Shown here: positions 52,440 to 64,000 of the stretch, piece by piece | Layout: the number at the start of each line of letters is the position of its first letter | Position numbering within the stretch: position 1 is the first letter of the stretch | NCBI GenBank assembly: GCA_009741485.1 | Contig: CM019214.1 | Span: 21,846,267 to 21,910,266 of the forward strand | DNA from: Malurus cyaneus samueli | Taxonomy: Eukaryota; Chordata; Aves; Passeriformes; Maluridae | Length of the DNA: 64,000 bases | Direction of reading: 5' to 3' | The notes under the pieces: model-generated | Database searches by the model: none | The model's input: the letters and a program-made list of their open reading frames with translations, nothing else | What the model was told of the DNA's origin: nothing | Position numbers and translations under genes: made by a program

Positions 52440-53190
52440 CCTCTATTCACCCTGCGGTAAGGATCCTTCCAGCAGCTGGATTTAGGTACTCAGTTGTCCC
52501 TGAATCCTCGTCTTGTGCTTCCCTCATTTCACAGTCTCTCCTGTGCACACAGGGACGGATCTCTCCGACAGCTCCAGATGCCACAGTCTTTACAGCAGCT
52601 GGCCCAGGCTATCTTGTACCTCCCCTGTCCCTCCAAGAACAGCACTGACTGTGCTCCTGCCCATGGGGAATGCCTGGTTTCCAGGACATGTCACCTACTT
52701 CCCAGTTACTTCAGTATGCTCTTTGCTAGCCCTCACACCCCCACTTACACTGCAGATGCTGCATTGTGAGCACAGGGCAGGACTGACACTGAGACCTCTG
52801 CACCTGTGTGTGCACAATAGAAAGTCCTTGGTCCGGAGGACCAATCAGAAATGGAGTTTAATTAGAGGAAACAGGACAGGCCCACACAGACTGGTACAGC
52901 AATGGCCAAGAACAGATAGCCCCTGCTCACCCCACCATCACTTTTTGTCTCGTTCCAGCAGGGTGCTCTGAGCCATGCAGCCTCTCCTGTTGGTGTGTGA
53001 GTGGGTCTGGACTGGATGGGCCAGGGCCTCACAGGGCTCTGGGGCCCCTTCTGTTCCATCAGGCAGCACAAGATTGAGCTTCTAGTAGGCTGATGACTGC
53101 TGTGGTGTAGCTGGGAGCAGCTGGCCAGGGTATTTCAGGTTCCCCTATCTGCCCTTGCTGTGCCTGCCATGCTCCTTCCTTTGTGCAAAG
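52440..53190. other. GC-rich block of unknown origin
   Basis: Clearly richer in G and C than both flanks. A 152-codon + strand frame at 52513-52971 and a 69-codon minus-strand frame overlap here, neither with a recognised domain. It contains the small palindrome GGTCC-GGA-GGACC near 52832. It is not a CpG island, as CpG is rare. It could be an old LTR or another repeat; the minus-strand reading ending in an attaaa-like signal near 52860 is only suggestive. Confidence 0.4.
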
Positions 53191-54155
53191 ACAATTTATC
53201 CCATAAATTAACATGGGTGTGCACATATGGATGTATTTCTGCATATGAAAATTTACAGAAACCTCTCTGTAGACACTTGGCAATTTGAAATATTTGTGTT
53301 CCGTACATGCTCTTTGAAGTTAGTAGTTATATGATGTTTCATAACCACAGAATATTTGGAAGGAAAGATTCCTATTAAGATCAGCCTACCTGAACTGTTG
53401 TTCCTTTTCTTTAGGGAGGGTAGTCAGGAAGGCAACCAAAGCAGGGAGAAAAACTTTTTTAGTTTATAGGGAAAAGTAGGAAAACATGGAGAAGAGAACC
53501 TTGGCTGGAAGCCTGCACTGATAAACCCGAGAACATCTGATTGAGAAAAGCATTTTGAGTGTCATGGGCAGCATCTTTGCTTTTCATCAAGGTGCAAGAT
53601 GCTGGATATCTATGTGAACTAAGTCAAAAGGCCATATGTCACTTGATTTTGTAAGGTTTTCTTCTTGCTTCTTTGTTACCAAAAGTTAAAACATGACCTA
53701 GTTGAGCTTAGGATAACAGTATTTCTAGGCAGAGTAGTTGTTTCTTTCCAGTTTTAATCCATCATCTTGATATCTGGTAGAACTACCTGCATGCGTTGCC
53801 AGCGAGGAGACGGTTCTCTATGGCTTTAAAAGTATTGGAAGTGGTTTCTTCTGCAGATGCAGGGTGAATGATAAAATAGAAATTTTTGTGTCTTTTCTCA
53901 TACTGTTCTGCTTGCTAAGACTGGAACTTACAAACCTTTGAAGACTATGAAACAGGTGATTTTAAACCACACCTTCAAGACCTGCAGACCCAGAATATAA
54001 ATCCCCCAGTCAATCTTTATGTGTGGATGAGATTTTCAGTTCTCAGTCCTTAGACATATTTGCTATTTGATTTATCAGTTTTCTCTATTCGGTAATGAAT
54101 TTTACCTTTAAGATTAATTAGCAAAGACTTGAAATATAATAAAAACCAGTACAAC

Positions 54156-54193
<38 letters not shown>

Positions 54194-55094
54194 ACCAAAA
54201 AGAGGGAATAAATATCACCTGAGCCATTTCCTGTGTGCTGAATCACAAAGTTTGAGATTCTCTTTTGCTCGTTCATCTGACAGGCAGCTCATCCTCCTTT
54301 ATTTTTGTAGTCACAGCATATTTTACCTGGTAGCCAGAACATATAATTCAGTGGACTATGTGGAAGTGATACTTTGTCACCTTGACACACTTCCTGCAGT
54401 CTGGTTTCCCTAGGGATTCTTTATCTAATGTCTGGGTGCTGAAGCTTCTGAGTTACCAGTAAAATGCTGCCCGTAGCACTCAGCTGCTTGTCACTTTATC
54501 CAGATTCTTGGCAGTATCTTGGCATCTATTTCTGAACTGATTGGGTTGCTGTATTAGAGATGTTTTCTTTCAGGTCGTGTTGTGATGGTTAGAGCAATGT
54601 AAAATCCCTTTGCAATATGTCATGGTAATCTAGCTACTGTATAAATACACATAATTTGTTTTTAAAAGAAGAAAAGAAGAGTGGACTGTGCTTAGGCAGA
54701 TATGACTTGTTTGGTTTTTTTTTTCCCAAACAAGTGTATATTGTAAGCACATTAACTCTCATTGAGGTGCTTCTCTGTAATTTGGCTGCAGGCATTTGTA
54801 GAGAAGGCAATTTGTCTTTGACTTAACTGTGAAGAAATGTGTTTATATCAGTGTTGGGGTGACTGAGACACTTCCTAATGGAGTGTTTTATATTCTCATC
54901 ATAGATTTTATAATGGTCACTTAGCACTAAGTTTTGTCCGTATTTTTTGTACATTTGTCATTCAGACCTTTTAATTTAGAAGCTCAATTACAGTGCCATC
55001 TTTCTCTGCACCAGTGAGTCTAGCTGCACACTTTTGAGCAGGAAAGAAAACCCAATTGATTTCCTATGGTCAGAAGAAAAGGTAATTACAATGG
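53191..55094. other. Intron 3 sequence with an A33 tract
   Basis: AT-rich and unassigned apart from the A33 tract at 54160-54192 and its upstream AATAAA. Confidence 0.55.
54138..54192 (+). repeat. AATAAA plus A33: possible retrocopy 3' end
   Basis: AATAAA at 54138-54143 is followed 16 bases later by an uninterrupted run of 33 A (54160-54192), the arrangement of a polyadenylated transcript end. The upstream AT-rich sequence has no protein resemblance I recognise and no target-site duplication was found. A simple A microsatellite is the alternative. Confidence 0.6.
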
Positions 55095-55700
55095 GTGATG
55101 GACATCGAGTTGACCATGAGCCAGCAATGTGCCATTGCAGCAAAGGTGTCTGATGAGGAGGAGTGGCTGCCAGCAGATTGAGGGAATTGATCCTGCCCCT
55201 CTGCTCAGCCCTGGTGGGGACATACCTGAAGAATACTGGATGCAGTTCTGCACTTCCCAGTGTGAGAGACATTGAGCTACTGGAAGAAGTCCAGCAAAGG
55301 GATACAGAGATAATTAAGGGTCTGCAGCATCTTGCATTTGGGGAAAGGCAAAGTGATCTGGGACTGCTTATCTTGGAGAAGAGAAGGCTCAGGGAAACAT
55401 TAATGTAAGTAAATACCTGAAGGGGTAATGCAAAGAGCCAGGCACTTTTTAATGGTGCTCAAACCAGAGGCAATGAACACAAACTGAAAAGCAGGAGGTT
55501 TCCTCTGAGCATCAGGAAACACTTTTTCACCATGAGGGTGACTAAGTGCTGTTGCAGGTTACCCGCAGAGGGGTTGGGAGTCATGCTCCTTGTAGATACT
55601 CAAACACTGTCTGGATCTTGTCCTGGGCTGCAAGTGTCCCTGCTTGAGCAGGGGGTTGGCCCAGGTGACCTTCAGAGGTCACTTCGAACCTCAGTCATGG
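55095..55700 (+). mobile_element. CR1 LINE 3'-end fragment, + strand
   Basis: CR1 words occur in order: ccatgagccagcaatgtgcc, tgatcctgcccctctgctc, tggatgcagttctgcac, cttatcttggagaagagaag, tgtaagtaaatacctgaagg, gaacacaaactgaaaagcag, tttttcaccatgagggtgac, ggtgaccttcagaggtcact. It covers the end of ORF2 and the 3' UTR, with stops and indels. Confidence 0.92.
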
Positions 55701-55825
55701 AATCACAGAATATTCTGAGTTGGAAGCGATCCACAAGGAGCATGGAGTCCAGCTCTTTAGTGAATGGCCCATATGCAGACCATACCCACAGCCTTGGCAT
55801 TAATACCATGCTCTAACCAGCCATG
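55697..55825 (-). mobile_element. CR1 LINE 3'-end fragment, minus strand
   Basis: Starting atggaatcacagaatattct, then gagttggaagcgatccacaa, ggagcatggagtccagctc and gtgaatggcccatatgc, this is the reversed 3' UTR of a CR1 subfamily. It abuts the + strand CR1 end, so the two elements meet tail to tail. Confidence 0.88.
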
Positions 55826-58800
55826 CTGGAATTGTGATTCTGAGTCCATACAATACTTAGGTAGCATTTGCATCTCTTCTGTTATACGTGTACATTATGT
55901 GTGAGCCATTACACAGCAATAAGTGATTGATAATTGCCTGGCAAAATAAAGTGGCAGCAAGCTTTAGAGTAACAATTTCAACAGTCTCAGAGAAATGGAC
56001 ACATGTAGTTTAAATGGGAAATCAGCTCTCATCCCTTTTTTAAAGACTGACTCAAACTGTTGAAGGTCAGCAAATGTAGGATACTTCAGATCACCAGATT
56101 GACTAAGTGGTGATTCTTTCTTTTAATAGAAAGTCATTATTGTGTTGGATGAACAAGTACTTTTCACTTAAGCATATGGCCTAATGAAGTATTTCGAGGA
56201 CTTTGCCCATGAGAGGTCATTTTACAGGCAAATATATGGTAGTTTTCCTTTTAAATTAGTCTGCCATCTGTCAGCTTTATACCCTGTTGAATTTGAACAA
56301 TATTTGTGGTTGAAATATAAAGAATGAGAGGGGTTTTAAAATAAAAATTATATTAAGAAAATCTGATGAGAACCCAGATACTGATAATTTTTTTTCTTTG
56401 AAGACCTGAGTACCCAAAAGTAGTTACACATGGCAGAAGTGTGACAAGCGTAGTAAATAGTTGTTGATACCATGGCTGGTATTTCCAAAGTAGTGTTCAT
56501 GTTAAGCCAGGGTCATGGGTGTGTTACTCTCTGATCTAGTATATATCTTAAACTGAATAAGCCTTAAGCCACAGAGAGTGACTATCTGTCTATATATACA
56601 CTGGGTATTTATCCATGCACATACATACACAGTTTAATAGGTATGTTTTTCTAGTTTTGTTCATTGTTTACTCTGAAGCATTTATTTATATTTTGAATCC
56701 CTTATTCCATTCATGGAAAATTACCTGTTACTCTTCCTGTAAGCATGCCTGAGTCAAAATAAGAACTGAGAGCCTTTGGTTGAAGTGACTGTAGCCATTC
56801 TGTTGTCTGGTTAGAGCTGGTCTAATAGAAAAATAGACACAGCTTGATAACTGTGGGTCATGAATGCATTTGAAAAATGTTTCTATGCAGTATTTAAAAT
56901 AGCTGGGTAATATTATTAGGGAAATTGTGACAAACGCATGTTAAAATGTATTGAGATCAAGACTTACATAACTTTCTACATGTGAATTCATTTTAAGAGT
57001 ATATTAATTTTATTTACATAAATATTTGGACTTGGAGTTTATTTGGGCTTGGAGTTTATAGTAAAAAGGAATTTTTAGAGGAGCAGTCTGTCCTAATGAT
57101 TGATTCAAATAAAACTGCTTGATATTCACTGGTATTTCTTCTCTGCATTTTTCATAGCTTGAAATAGCTAGGTAAAAAGCTGATAAAAACAAATAATGTG
57201 AGAAAGACAACTTCTCTACTGAAATCTTAAAAAAAGTATATAATTACCTTTTGTAAAAAAATTCCTCATTCTTAATACATAATATGTAATACATTCTTAT
57301 TTAAAAAAGATTGGTTTTACCAATAATAATTGTATTGATCTAGTATAACTTGCTTGCACTTACAGTTAATCCCTCATTCAGGGTTAGGAAAGTGGTTCCT
57401 TTGAATTAATTATTTCTCATAATAAATAGTTTAAAACAGATATATCATACATAGAGTATGTAGAAATATTTATTTTAATAATTCTTTTACTTTTGGGGGT
57501 AGATTTCACATTCTTTAGAAATTATGTATTTAGCACACAGAAATAATTTCTCAGGTAAAGAAAATTATGTAAGAAATTTTGAATCCTGAGCTCCGTTTGC
57601 TTGCACCGTCAAAGTAGCTTTGCAAACTAAGAGGCTAAGAAATCATCTTTTGAAATCACGAGGACAGTTACTTAAATAGATCTGATTATTGATGTAATGA
57701 GGCTTTTCATTTCAGATGTGATATTTTTAGATTGCTGTTGCATACATAAATGATGGAATTATGACATTCCTAACCAGAACCCAATTCCCACAGGTGAGCT
57801 ACTGTTGAAAGAGCACATTCATAAAATCTTGCACAGCCCTTTTGGGGTTTTACACATGCAGTCAGCTTTTGGCATGCCAGGTATAAGATGTGTGAACTCA
57901 TAAGATTGAAGGGATGAACCCGTATGATTCAAATACTGCCCAACAGGAGCATTTATATTCCTCTTAACTTTAGTTGTTAATATTTTTTCCAGCTTAGTTT
58001 TGTGCATTGTTCTCCACATTCCTGTTTGAAAATCTATATTGAGAACTGAGAACAAACCATTTTAATGTGTTTGTTTTCTGTGGTTGAAGTATATAGAAAA
58101 TAATTATTGTATTATTAGTGTTTCGTTTGTTTTGCTCAAAGGTGATAGTTTCTGGCTTTGCACTTGGAGTTTTATGCTGATAATCTTAAATATTTTCCAT
58201 GATAACTTTCAGCTTTGAATCTTGAAAGCTCTTTTTCTACTGATCAGGAAGAGTTCGAGTGTAACACAGCTGTATTTTACCAAGTCATTCCAGATTGGTG
58301 GCACTCTTGCATACAGTTCAATGAGAAGCTTGTACTGAATAGAAAAAAAAATACCTTTTCCATAATGTTCTTGCACTCCCAATGAAAACCTGTTTAAAGG
58401 TTAATGCCTCTTCTCACCCTTCCTCTCTTGATTGAAGAAATTAGGAAACTATGTCTAAAGCATATGTGGGCTGTTATTAACACTTCAGTCAATTATACAA
58501 AAATTAAATAATGTTTAGATTAAATAGATGTAAATTTTACTGTGCACTGTGTGGGAAAATAACACATCAAGGAGATGTTATAGAACAAAAACTGTTGCCA
58601 AAAGAGATTTTTAAAAAATTAGCTTCCTCCATGAGAATAAAATGCCTTCTTTATTCTGCAGTAGGGTGCAATTGTAGGCAATGATGGTGTCCATTTACAC
58701 AAAATGAAGGTACCTGCTCTGGCAGCCTGTGCTTGTGGGTTTGTCGTATTCCCTGTGACACAAAGTTCATTGCTTTTATTCAGGAAATACTTTCAGTGCC

Positions 58801-58932
58801 TACTTCCAGTTTCCGTTGGAGACTTAGAATGTGGATGCATCAAAACAATTCCTCCTTGGGGTGTTCGTATCTCTGATGTGTTTGCTCATGAGATGAGCCT
58901 AGCCTCTTCTCTGAGGTGTAGAAGCGATCGTG
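55826..58932. other. Unassigned intronic sequence
   Basis: AT-rich, no gene or repeat recognised. Confidence 0.55.
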
Positions 58933-59185
58933 CAGTAGGCAACAGGAACGTAACAAGCTGGAACACAACCAACTCCTGGATTCTTGGAAGACCGTTTTCA
59001 CTATAAGGATGGTTTCACCATATGGTTTCACCATATGGGAGCAGGTTGTCCAGGAGGCATGTGGAATCTGCATCTTTAAAAGTGCTCAAAGCTCACCTGG
59101 CCAAGGACCTGAGCAGCCTGCATTGGCTGGACATGTGTTGGGTAGGTGTTTCCAAATGGCCTCCAGGGATCTTCTCAGTGTATTG
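58933..59185 (+). mobile_element. Diverged CR1 3'-end fragment
   Basis: The words aggcaacaggaacgtaacaa, gctggaacacaacc, actataaggatggtt, gagcaggttgtccaggagg, ggaatctgcatctttaaaag and gacctgagcagcctgcattg follow CR1 3' UTR order. A 14-bp local duplication (atggtttcaccat twice, about 59007-59037) interrupts it. Confidence 0.8.
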
Positions 59186-62100
59186 TCCTACAGTTCTGAG
59201 CTCTGTGCACGGTGCATTGCTTGAATATGTTGTGTATTACATGTCAAGGAATTCAGTAGGCTTCGTAAAGACAGTCCTCTGTGGAAGGGAAGGCAGCTCA
59301 AATTAACTATTTCATTGTACAGAATTGTTTTTTAGCCCACTTGCAGCAATAAATGACATAAAACCCCAGCATGTTATGCAATATGAGTAGCCTCAGTAGA
59401 GAACATCTTGAGTATTTGCCTTGTGTTCTCCATAAAGGAACAATACCCTTCTATGGCTAATCCAAGCTGCAGTTGATTGAGTTAGATTTCTGCTGCTGGG
59501 ATAATTGGACAGTGTTTCAGAAATGCCTGGGAATTTCTTGAGGCCTGTAACACTAGTTGCCATACAAAGTTCCCAGTGTGCTGTCCTCCAAACACACAGT
59601 GCTCTGTGAAAAGAGTGCTCCAGCCATCTGGAATGATCAGAGTAACCCCACATGTAAATGTGACCTTCTCCCTGCCTCACAGAGCTGCTGTGTCTGGGGC
59701 TGACTGTCACTCTCAGAAACACTTTCTTTCATTTGATCAAGTCTTGAAAACAAGCAAGAAATATGAAATTTCCTCTCCTTCTTCCCCATCCAAACCATTT
59801 TATTTCTTCTGGCCTTCCTTAAGATAACGTTCTGTGAAATGGTTTGTGAGAGAGGAACTGTTTGTGTAGACCGAAATGTAAAGTGGCATTTACACAAGAG
59901 CTAGAAAGAGAGTGATCTAATTATGTGCAGATGTAACACATTTCCCTTTTTTTTTCTTTTCCTTTTTTGAAATTATGCTAATTATTTTTTGGTTTATAAG
60001 TTTCATGGTAAATAATTTGATTCTTGTATTGGTCTGCAACATACTCCTAGTAGTGAGTTAATAAAAATCTGAATTTAAAAGCATATGTGCAAGTAATTTC
60101 CAAACAGTTCCTAATATGAATCATTGACTCATAAAGAATGGTGGCTGTAGTTAGTATTCTGAATACTCTGATGCTTAATTCATTTGATTTTAAGTTTCCA
60201 GCTTGTTTATTCATTTGTTATAGCATTTAAAAATATCTTGGCTTGCTCCTCATTTTCCTTAATGGAACTAAGTTGTGGGGCTGTAAGCTGCATTACTTTC
60301 TTAACAGCATATTTAATATGATTCTGTTATCCCTGGCTGGTCAAACTGGCACATATCCTTAAAAAAAATGAAATGTAATTCATTATTATATTCACTGTTG
60401 GGATTTTTTCCAACTATTTCTGGAAGGAGTATAAGTCCAAATATTAGGAGAGAAACATTAATCACGTTATTTCATTATTGTTTTTTGTTAATTCATCAGA
60501 GAATTAACACAGTTGGAAACCAAAATTGCAAATATTGCTGCTGCTTAAAATGGATTTATTCAATAATGTTTAAGTAACTCTTGATATTAAATGGGTCACC
60601 CAGAAATAAATTTTCCCTTTGTTCCCAGGTACTTGGAATATCAGAAAATAGGAAAAAAGAAAACATAAGCTGAGCTAAAAATAGCTCAGCATCTGTGTTA
60701 TGACATGTTTAAGCTGTTGTTCTTCCCTTCGTGAATTTCCATCACCTCCCATAAATGACAAACAGCACCTTTTCAGCATCTCAGCATTTTGTGTGGGATA
60801 TAGATGTATCTGTGTTGTATTCTGAATTATATTATGCTTCTTGAAAATTTCTGGGTCACTCACACAACTAACACAGTTGGTCAGTACTGGAATTCTATTG
60901 AAAATCTGGAAGAAATTGAGCGAGGAAAAATACGAAAGTTGTTGAACAAAACACAAACCATGATTGCAGTAGTGATATCTTTCAGAATGTTAATTTATTT
61001 CTTAGATACTACTTAGTTTTAAATTTTAACTATATAAAATAGACAAAATGTTTTTCACAAGAAAGTAAAAATACTTTTGGTAATGAACCGTCAGCAAGTT
61101 ACCTGTAGAAATGAAAGGCCCGATCAGCTTCTGCTTTACAGAAATAGCAGTGTCATTCTGATATGTATAAGGGTACCAAATATTTCTAGAGTGCAGATTT
61201 TACAAATAACGCATCATGCTTTTGACCAGCTGATTTGATTATGAAGGAGGAAAACATTAATTAAAATAAACAAGTTACAGAGTATAAGATGCAATCCATA
61301 AGAAGCCCAAAACATAATACGTCACTTTCTCATACCAAATGTTTCTGTGTCATTTGAGGACAGATGATGAAAACTTTCTTTCCATTCTTTCTTTACAGAG
61401 CAATAGACGGTAGTGTTAAATTTGCAGATAAATTCTGTGTGTATAAATCATGGCACCTTTAGTCTCATTGTTCAGTCTGGTTTAGAGCTGTTACAGTAGT
61501 GTCATATGTAGTCAAGGATATTTCTTTGATAACCACTCCCTATGCATATATATTAGCTTCACAGATTTTCAAAATCTTAGTTTCAAAACTGATTTTAATC
61601 TTTTGTCCTTCTAGACTTCTTGGTTATCACTTATAGCAATAACACTTAGGGATATCCCTGTTAGTCACATAATTATTCTGTCCAGACATTTGCAGTATAT
61701 AGGTTAGAGAGGGCCTGCTGTACATACCAAGAGCCTAACACTCTTTTCTTAAATTCTTACATTTCATGTAGGAAGATGAGGTAATGAGGTGCTCCAGTGG
61801 TCTTATTATTTCTTCCATTGGTTAAGTGATTAATTTTTCTTTTTCTAGATTCATAGTGTGAAATATAAATTAATATACTTTGCTACTTTACTTTTTAAAG
61901 CATTTAGTTAATTCCAAAGTGAGAACTGTCCTATATTAGTATGACCTTTTGAGAGATCTCGTAGCAGTAGTATTGATCAGTGACACAGGTTTTAGAAATA
62001 ATGCAGAGAAGCAGCCAAAATCTCAGCTGAAGTCTGTATAAATCTCATCTGTCTCTCAGTTGGAGTGATGCTGATGTTGCAATACTTACACAAAATGGAA

Positions 62101-63218
62101 AAGAACTTGGCTGCTTTCATATCTCTAAATTTAGTGTGTGGGTGGTCCAGGACAGTGAGGAGTTTATAACATCTCTGTGTATTAATAAATCCATTTTGTG
62201 TGTGAACCACTGTAAACCTTTCGTCATCCATTAGAAATGTGACTCTGCTGTTGACAATAAGTTTTGGTAGAAAGGAAGACTTAAGGAAGACCTGGTACAC
62301 TTCTTTCCTGTGACATGCAAGTCACTGTAATTATGGGTCATTTGCCTGGCTTCTTTGGTAATTAAGATTTTTAATTGTGCTAGTTCCAGGGAATTAGTTA
62401 AGCTTCTCATTATGCATATTGTCTTCCATAATCATTGGCTCTTCTCCTACAGTAGGCTTTGTGACATCATGGTAGTCAATTAGGTCTTTGAAGGCAGAGC
62501 ATTCTTTCATATGAGCTGGATCAGAAAAGGTTTCTGAAAAGCCTTGATAATGCTCTTCTGTGCCACATCTAAGCTTATTCTTCAAAAAGCAAAGCCTGTC
62601 AGAATTTCATTTATTGTCTTCAGAGTGCCTAAGGTCATGAACCAAGGTGTTGTTAAGAACAAAACCTATAGGCACAGCCATGCTTCCATTGTAATAGCAA
62701 TTGTACCAAGCTTTCCAGGGTCAACTAGTTACATATTTGTAGTAAGTAATAGTGATAATGATCAACAGTTGAAAGTATCACATTGTTCAAATTGGAATGC
62801 AGTGATTGTATGAAGGAAATGAGGACAAATCAGATTGATGTAATTCCTTTGGCTGACTAAAAATCATAAAGTTTTACTTTATTACATGCAAGGTAGAAAG
62901 CACCTTTTCTCTTGACAGACTCCATGCTGTTGCTGACATATTGAAAGGCAAGAATCAATATTTTAGAAAGAAAGAAAATCAGAAGGAGAGGGTTCCTTCC
63001 TTTTGCCTCTTCCACTCTTTCTGACAGATGGGTATATATAGGGCAGACGTTTAATACATCTTGCAAAAATGTTTTTCTTTGAATATAATAAAGTTTTTGC
63101 AAGTTGCAACTGGATTCTCTTTGAGCACAGCTAGAAAAAACACTGTGTGTCCTTTATGTTCTACAATGAAATAGTTGTATGTTTGAGAACCTAAAAGATG
63201 TAGTATGCTGTTGTATGT
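59186..63218. other. Intron 3 sequence, mostly unassigned
   Basis: AT-rich. A 9-bp inverted repeat, GCTGAGCTA-aaaa-TAGCTCAGC, lies at 60669-60690. Two successive minus-strand open frames (62394-62585 and 61992-62300) have no recognised family. PUDP's last exon was not found. Confidence 0.5.
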
Positions 63219-63340
63219 TCATAGAATCATAGAATATTCTGAGTTGGAAAGAACCCACAGGTATCATCCAAGTCCACTTCCTGGCCCTGCACAGGACAGC
63301 CCCAGGAATCACACCATGTGCCTGAGAGCATTGGTTAGTA
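63219..63340 (-). mobile_element. CR1 LINE 3'-end fragment, minus strand
   Basis: It reads tcatagaatcatagaatatt, ctgagttggaaagaaccca, ctggccctgcacaggaca, then gaatcacaccatgtgcctga and gagcatt. This is the reversed 3' UTR of the same CR1 subfamily as the minus-strand copy at 55697. Confidence 0.93.
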
Positions 63341-64000
63341 GATGTGAGGAAAAGTGCCTTAACCATCCCAACATCTGTTCTCAATTACTCAAATTACTTG
63401 TGGCAATGATTTTGGCAGTAATAGTAGCAGTGCTAATAATATTGATAATAAAGGCAGTATGAATTGCAGAAGTGTTAGAAACCATGTGTCAGCATAGTCA
63501 GAATTTTTCAGATTGCTGGATGCCAAAAGTTGCTTCAGGTTGTCCACGACCTGGACATACAAACAGAGCTCTAGATAATGGCAGGAAGAGATGTTTCATT
63601 ATATAAATTCTATAATGAACTCCAGAAACATTATCTTTTTTTAATAAAAATTCAGACCATATGATTTTTATATATTTATGTTTATTACTTAATATTTTTA
63701 TATTAAACTATAAAATTCATATAAATAATGTTGGGGTTTTTTTTTAACAACTTTGCTTCCAAACTGCAATCTTGAATGATTGTGACTATTGTAAGGTATG
63801 GAACTTCTACCTGACTAAACTGTCTCTTCTCTAAATGTGACCTTCCAGTATAATTGCTTATTTTCTTTCTCATCATTGCTTTGGAAGAATTAAGGAAATA
63901 GAGCATGACTTTGACAGCACTCATTTCTGATAAGTGGTGTCTGTCTCCAGTCATCCCAAGTGTTACTGTTGACCTAGGCAGCTTAGTGTTGTGTATGTAA
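63341..64000. other. Unassigned intronic sequence to window end
   Basis: AT-rich; nothing recognised. Confidence 0.5.

Noticed and set aside
35924..64000. Search for the last PUDP exon (FEDAPNG-type motif)
   Set aside because: I found no open frame with this motif; a frameshifted copy cannot be fully excluded by eye.

Overview
The window reads as nuclear DNA from a bird. It is AT-rich and intron-like, with no bacterial gene layout. It holds several CR1 LINE fragments, including pieces whose 3' ends run into ATTCTGTGA-like tails, and solo LTRs of endogenous retroviruses of types I know from bird genomes. I cannot name the species.

The only protein-coding gene I can support is PUDP (HDHD1, pseudouridine-5'-phosphatase, HAD superfamily) on the + strand. 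Two internal exons are present. The exon corresponding to family exon 2 is at 21445-21662 and exon 3 is at 35694-35923. The first exon, which carries the DxDG nucleophile motif, and the last exon, which carries the FEDAPNG-type motif, were not found and should lie outside the window. On that reading the window is intron 1 (1-21444), intron 2 (21663-35693) and intron 3 (35924-64000). Exon 2 has one base fewer than the family reading frame needs, a frameshift near its 5' end; assembly error or true mutation cannot be told apart here.

Layout: 1-9540 is unique AT-rich sequence. A minus-strand LTR lies at 9541-10057, an old CR1 tail at 10988-11092 and a + strand LTR at about 12210-12880. Unique sequence with several perfect hairpins follows up to exon 2. 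Intron 2 carries an LTR at 24163-24720, a CR1 at 27097-28158 with an inserted segment, and an LTR at 31515-32308. Intron 3 carries an internally deleted CR1 (38643-39600), a 1.2-kb solo LTR with an intact 5-bp target duplication (40012-41232), a perfect 40-bp inverted repeat (44400-44492), an LTR-like block (50453-51575), an unexplained GC-rich block (52440-53190), an A33 tract preceded by AATAAA (54138-54192), two CR1 pieces lying tail to tail (55095-55825) and further CR1 fragments.

I see no novel multi-gene system. The most unusual items are the 40-bp perfect hairpin, the PUDP frameshift, a group of three consecutive hairpins, and a few minus-strand open frames of unknown origin.
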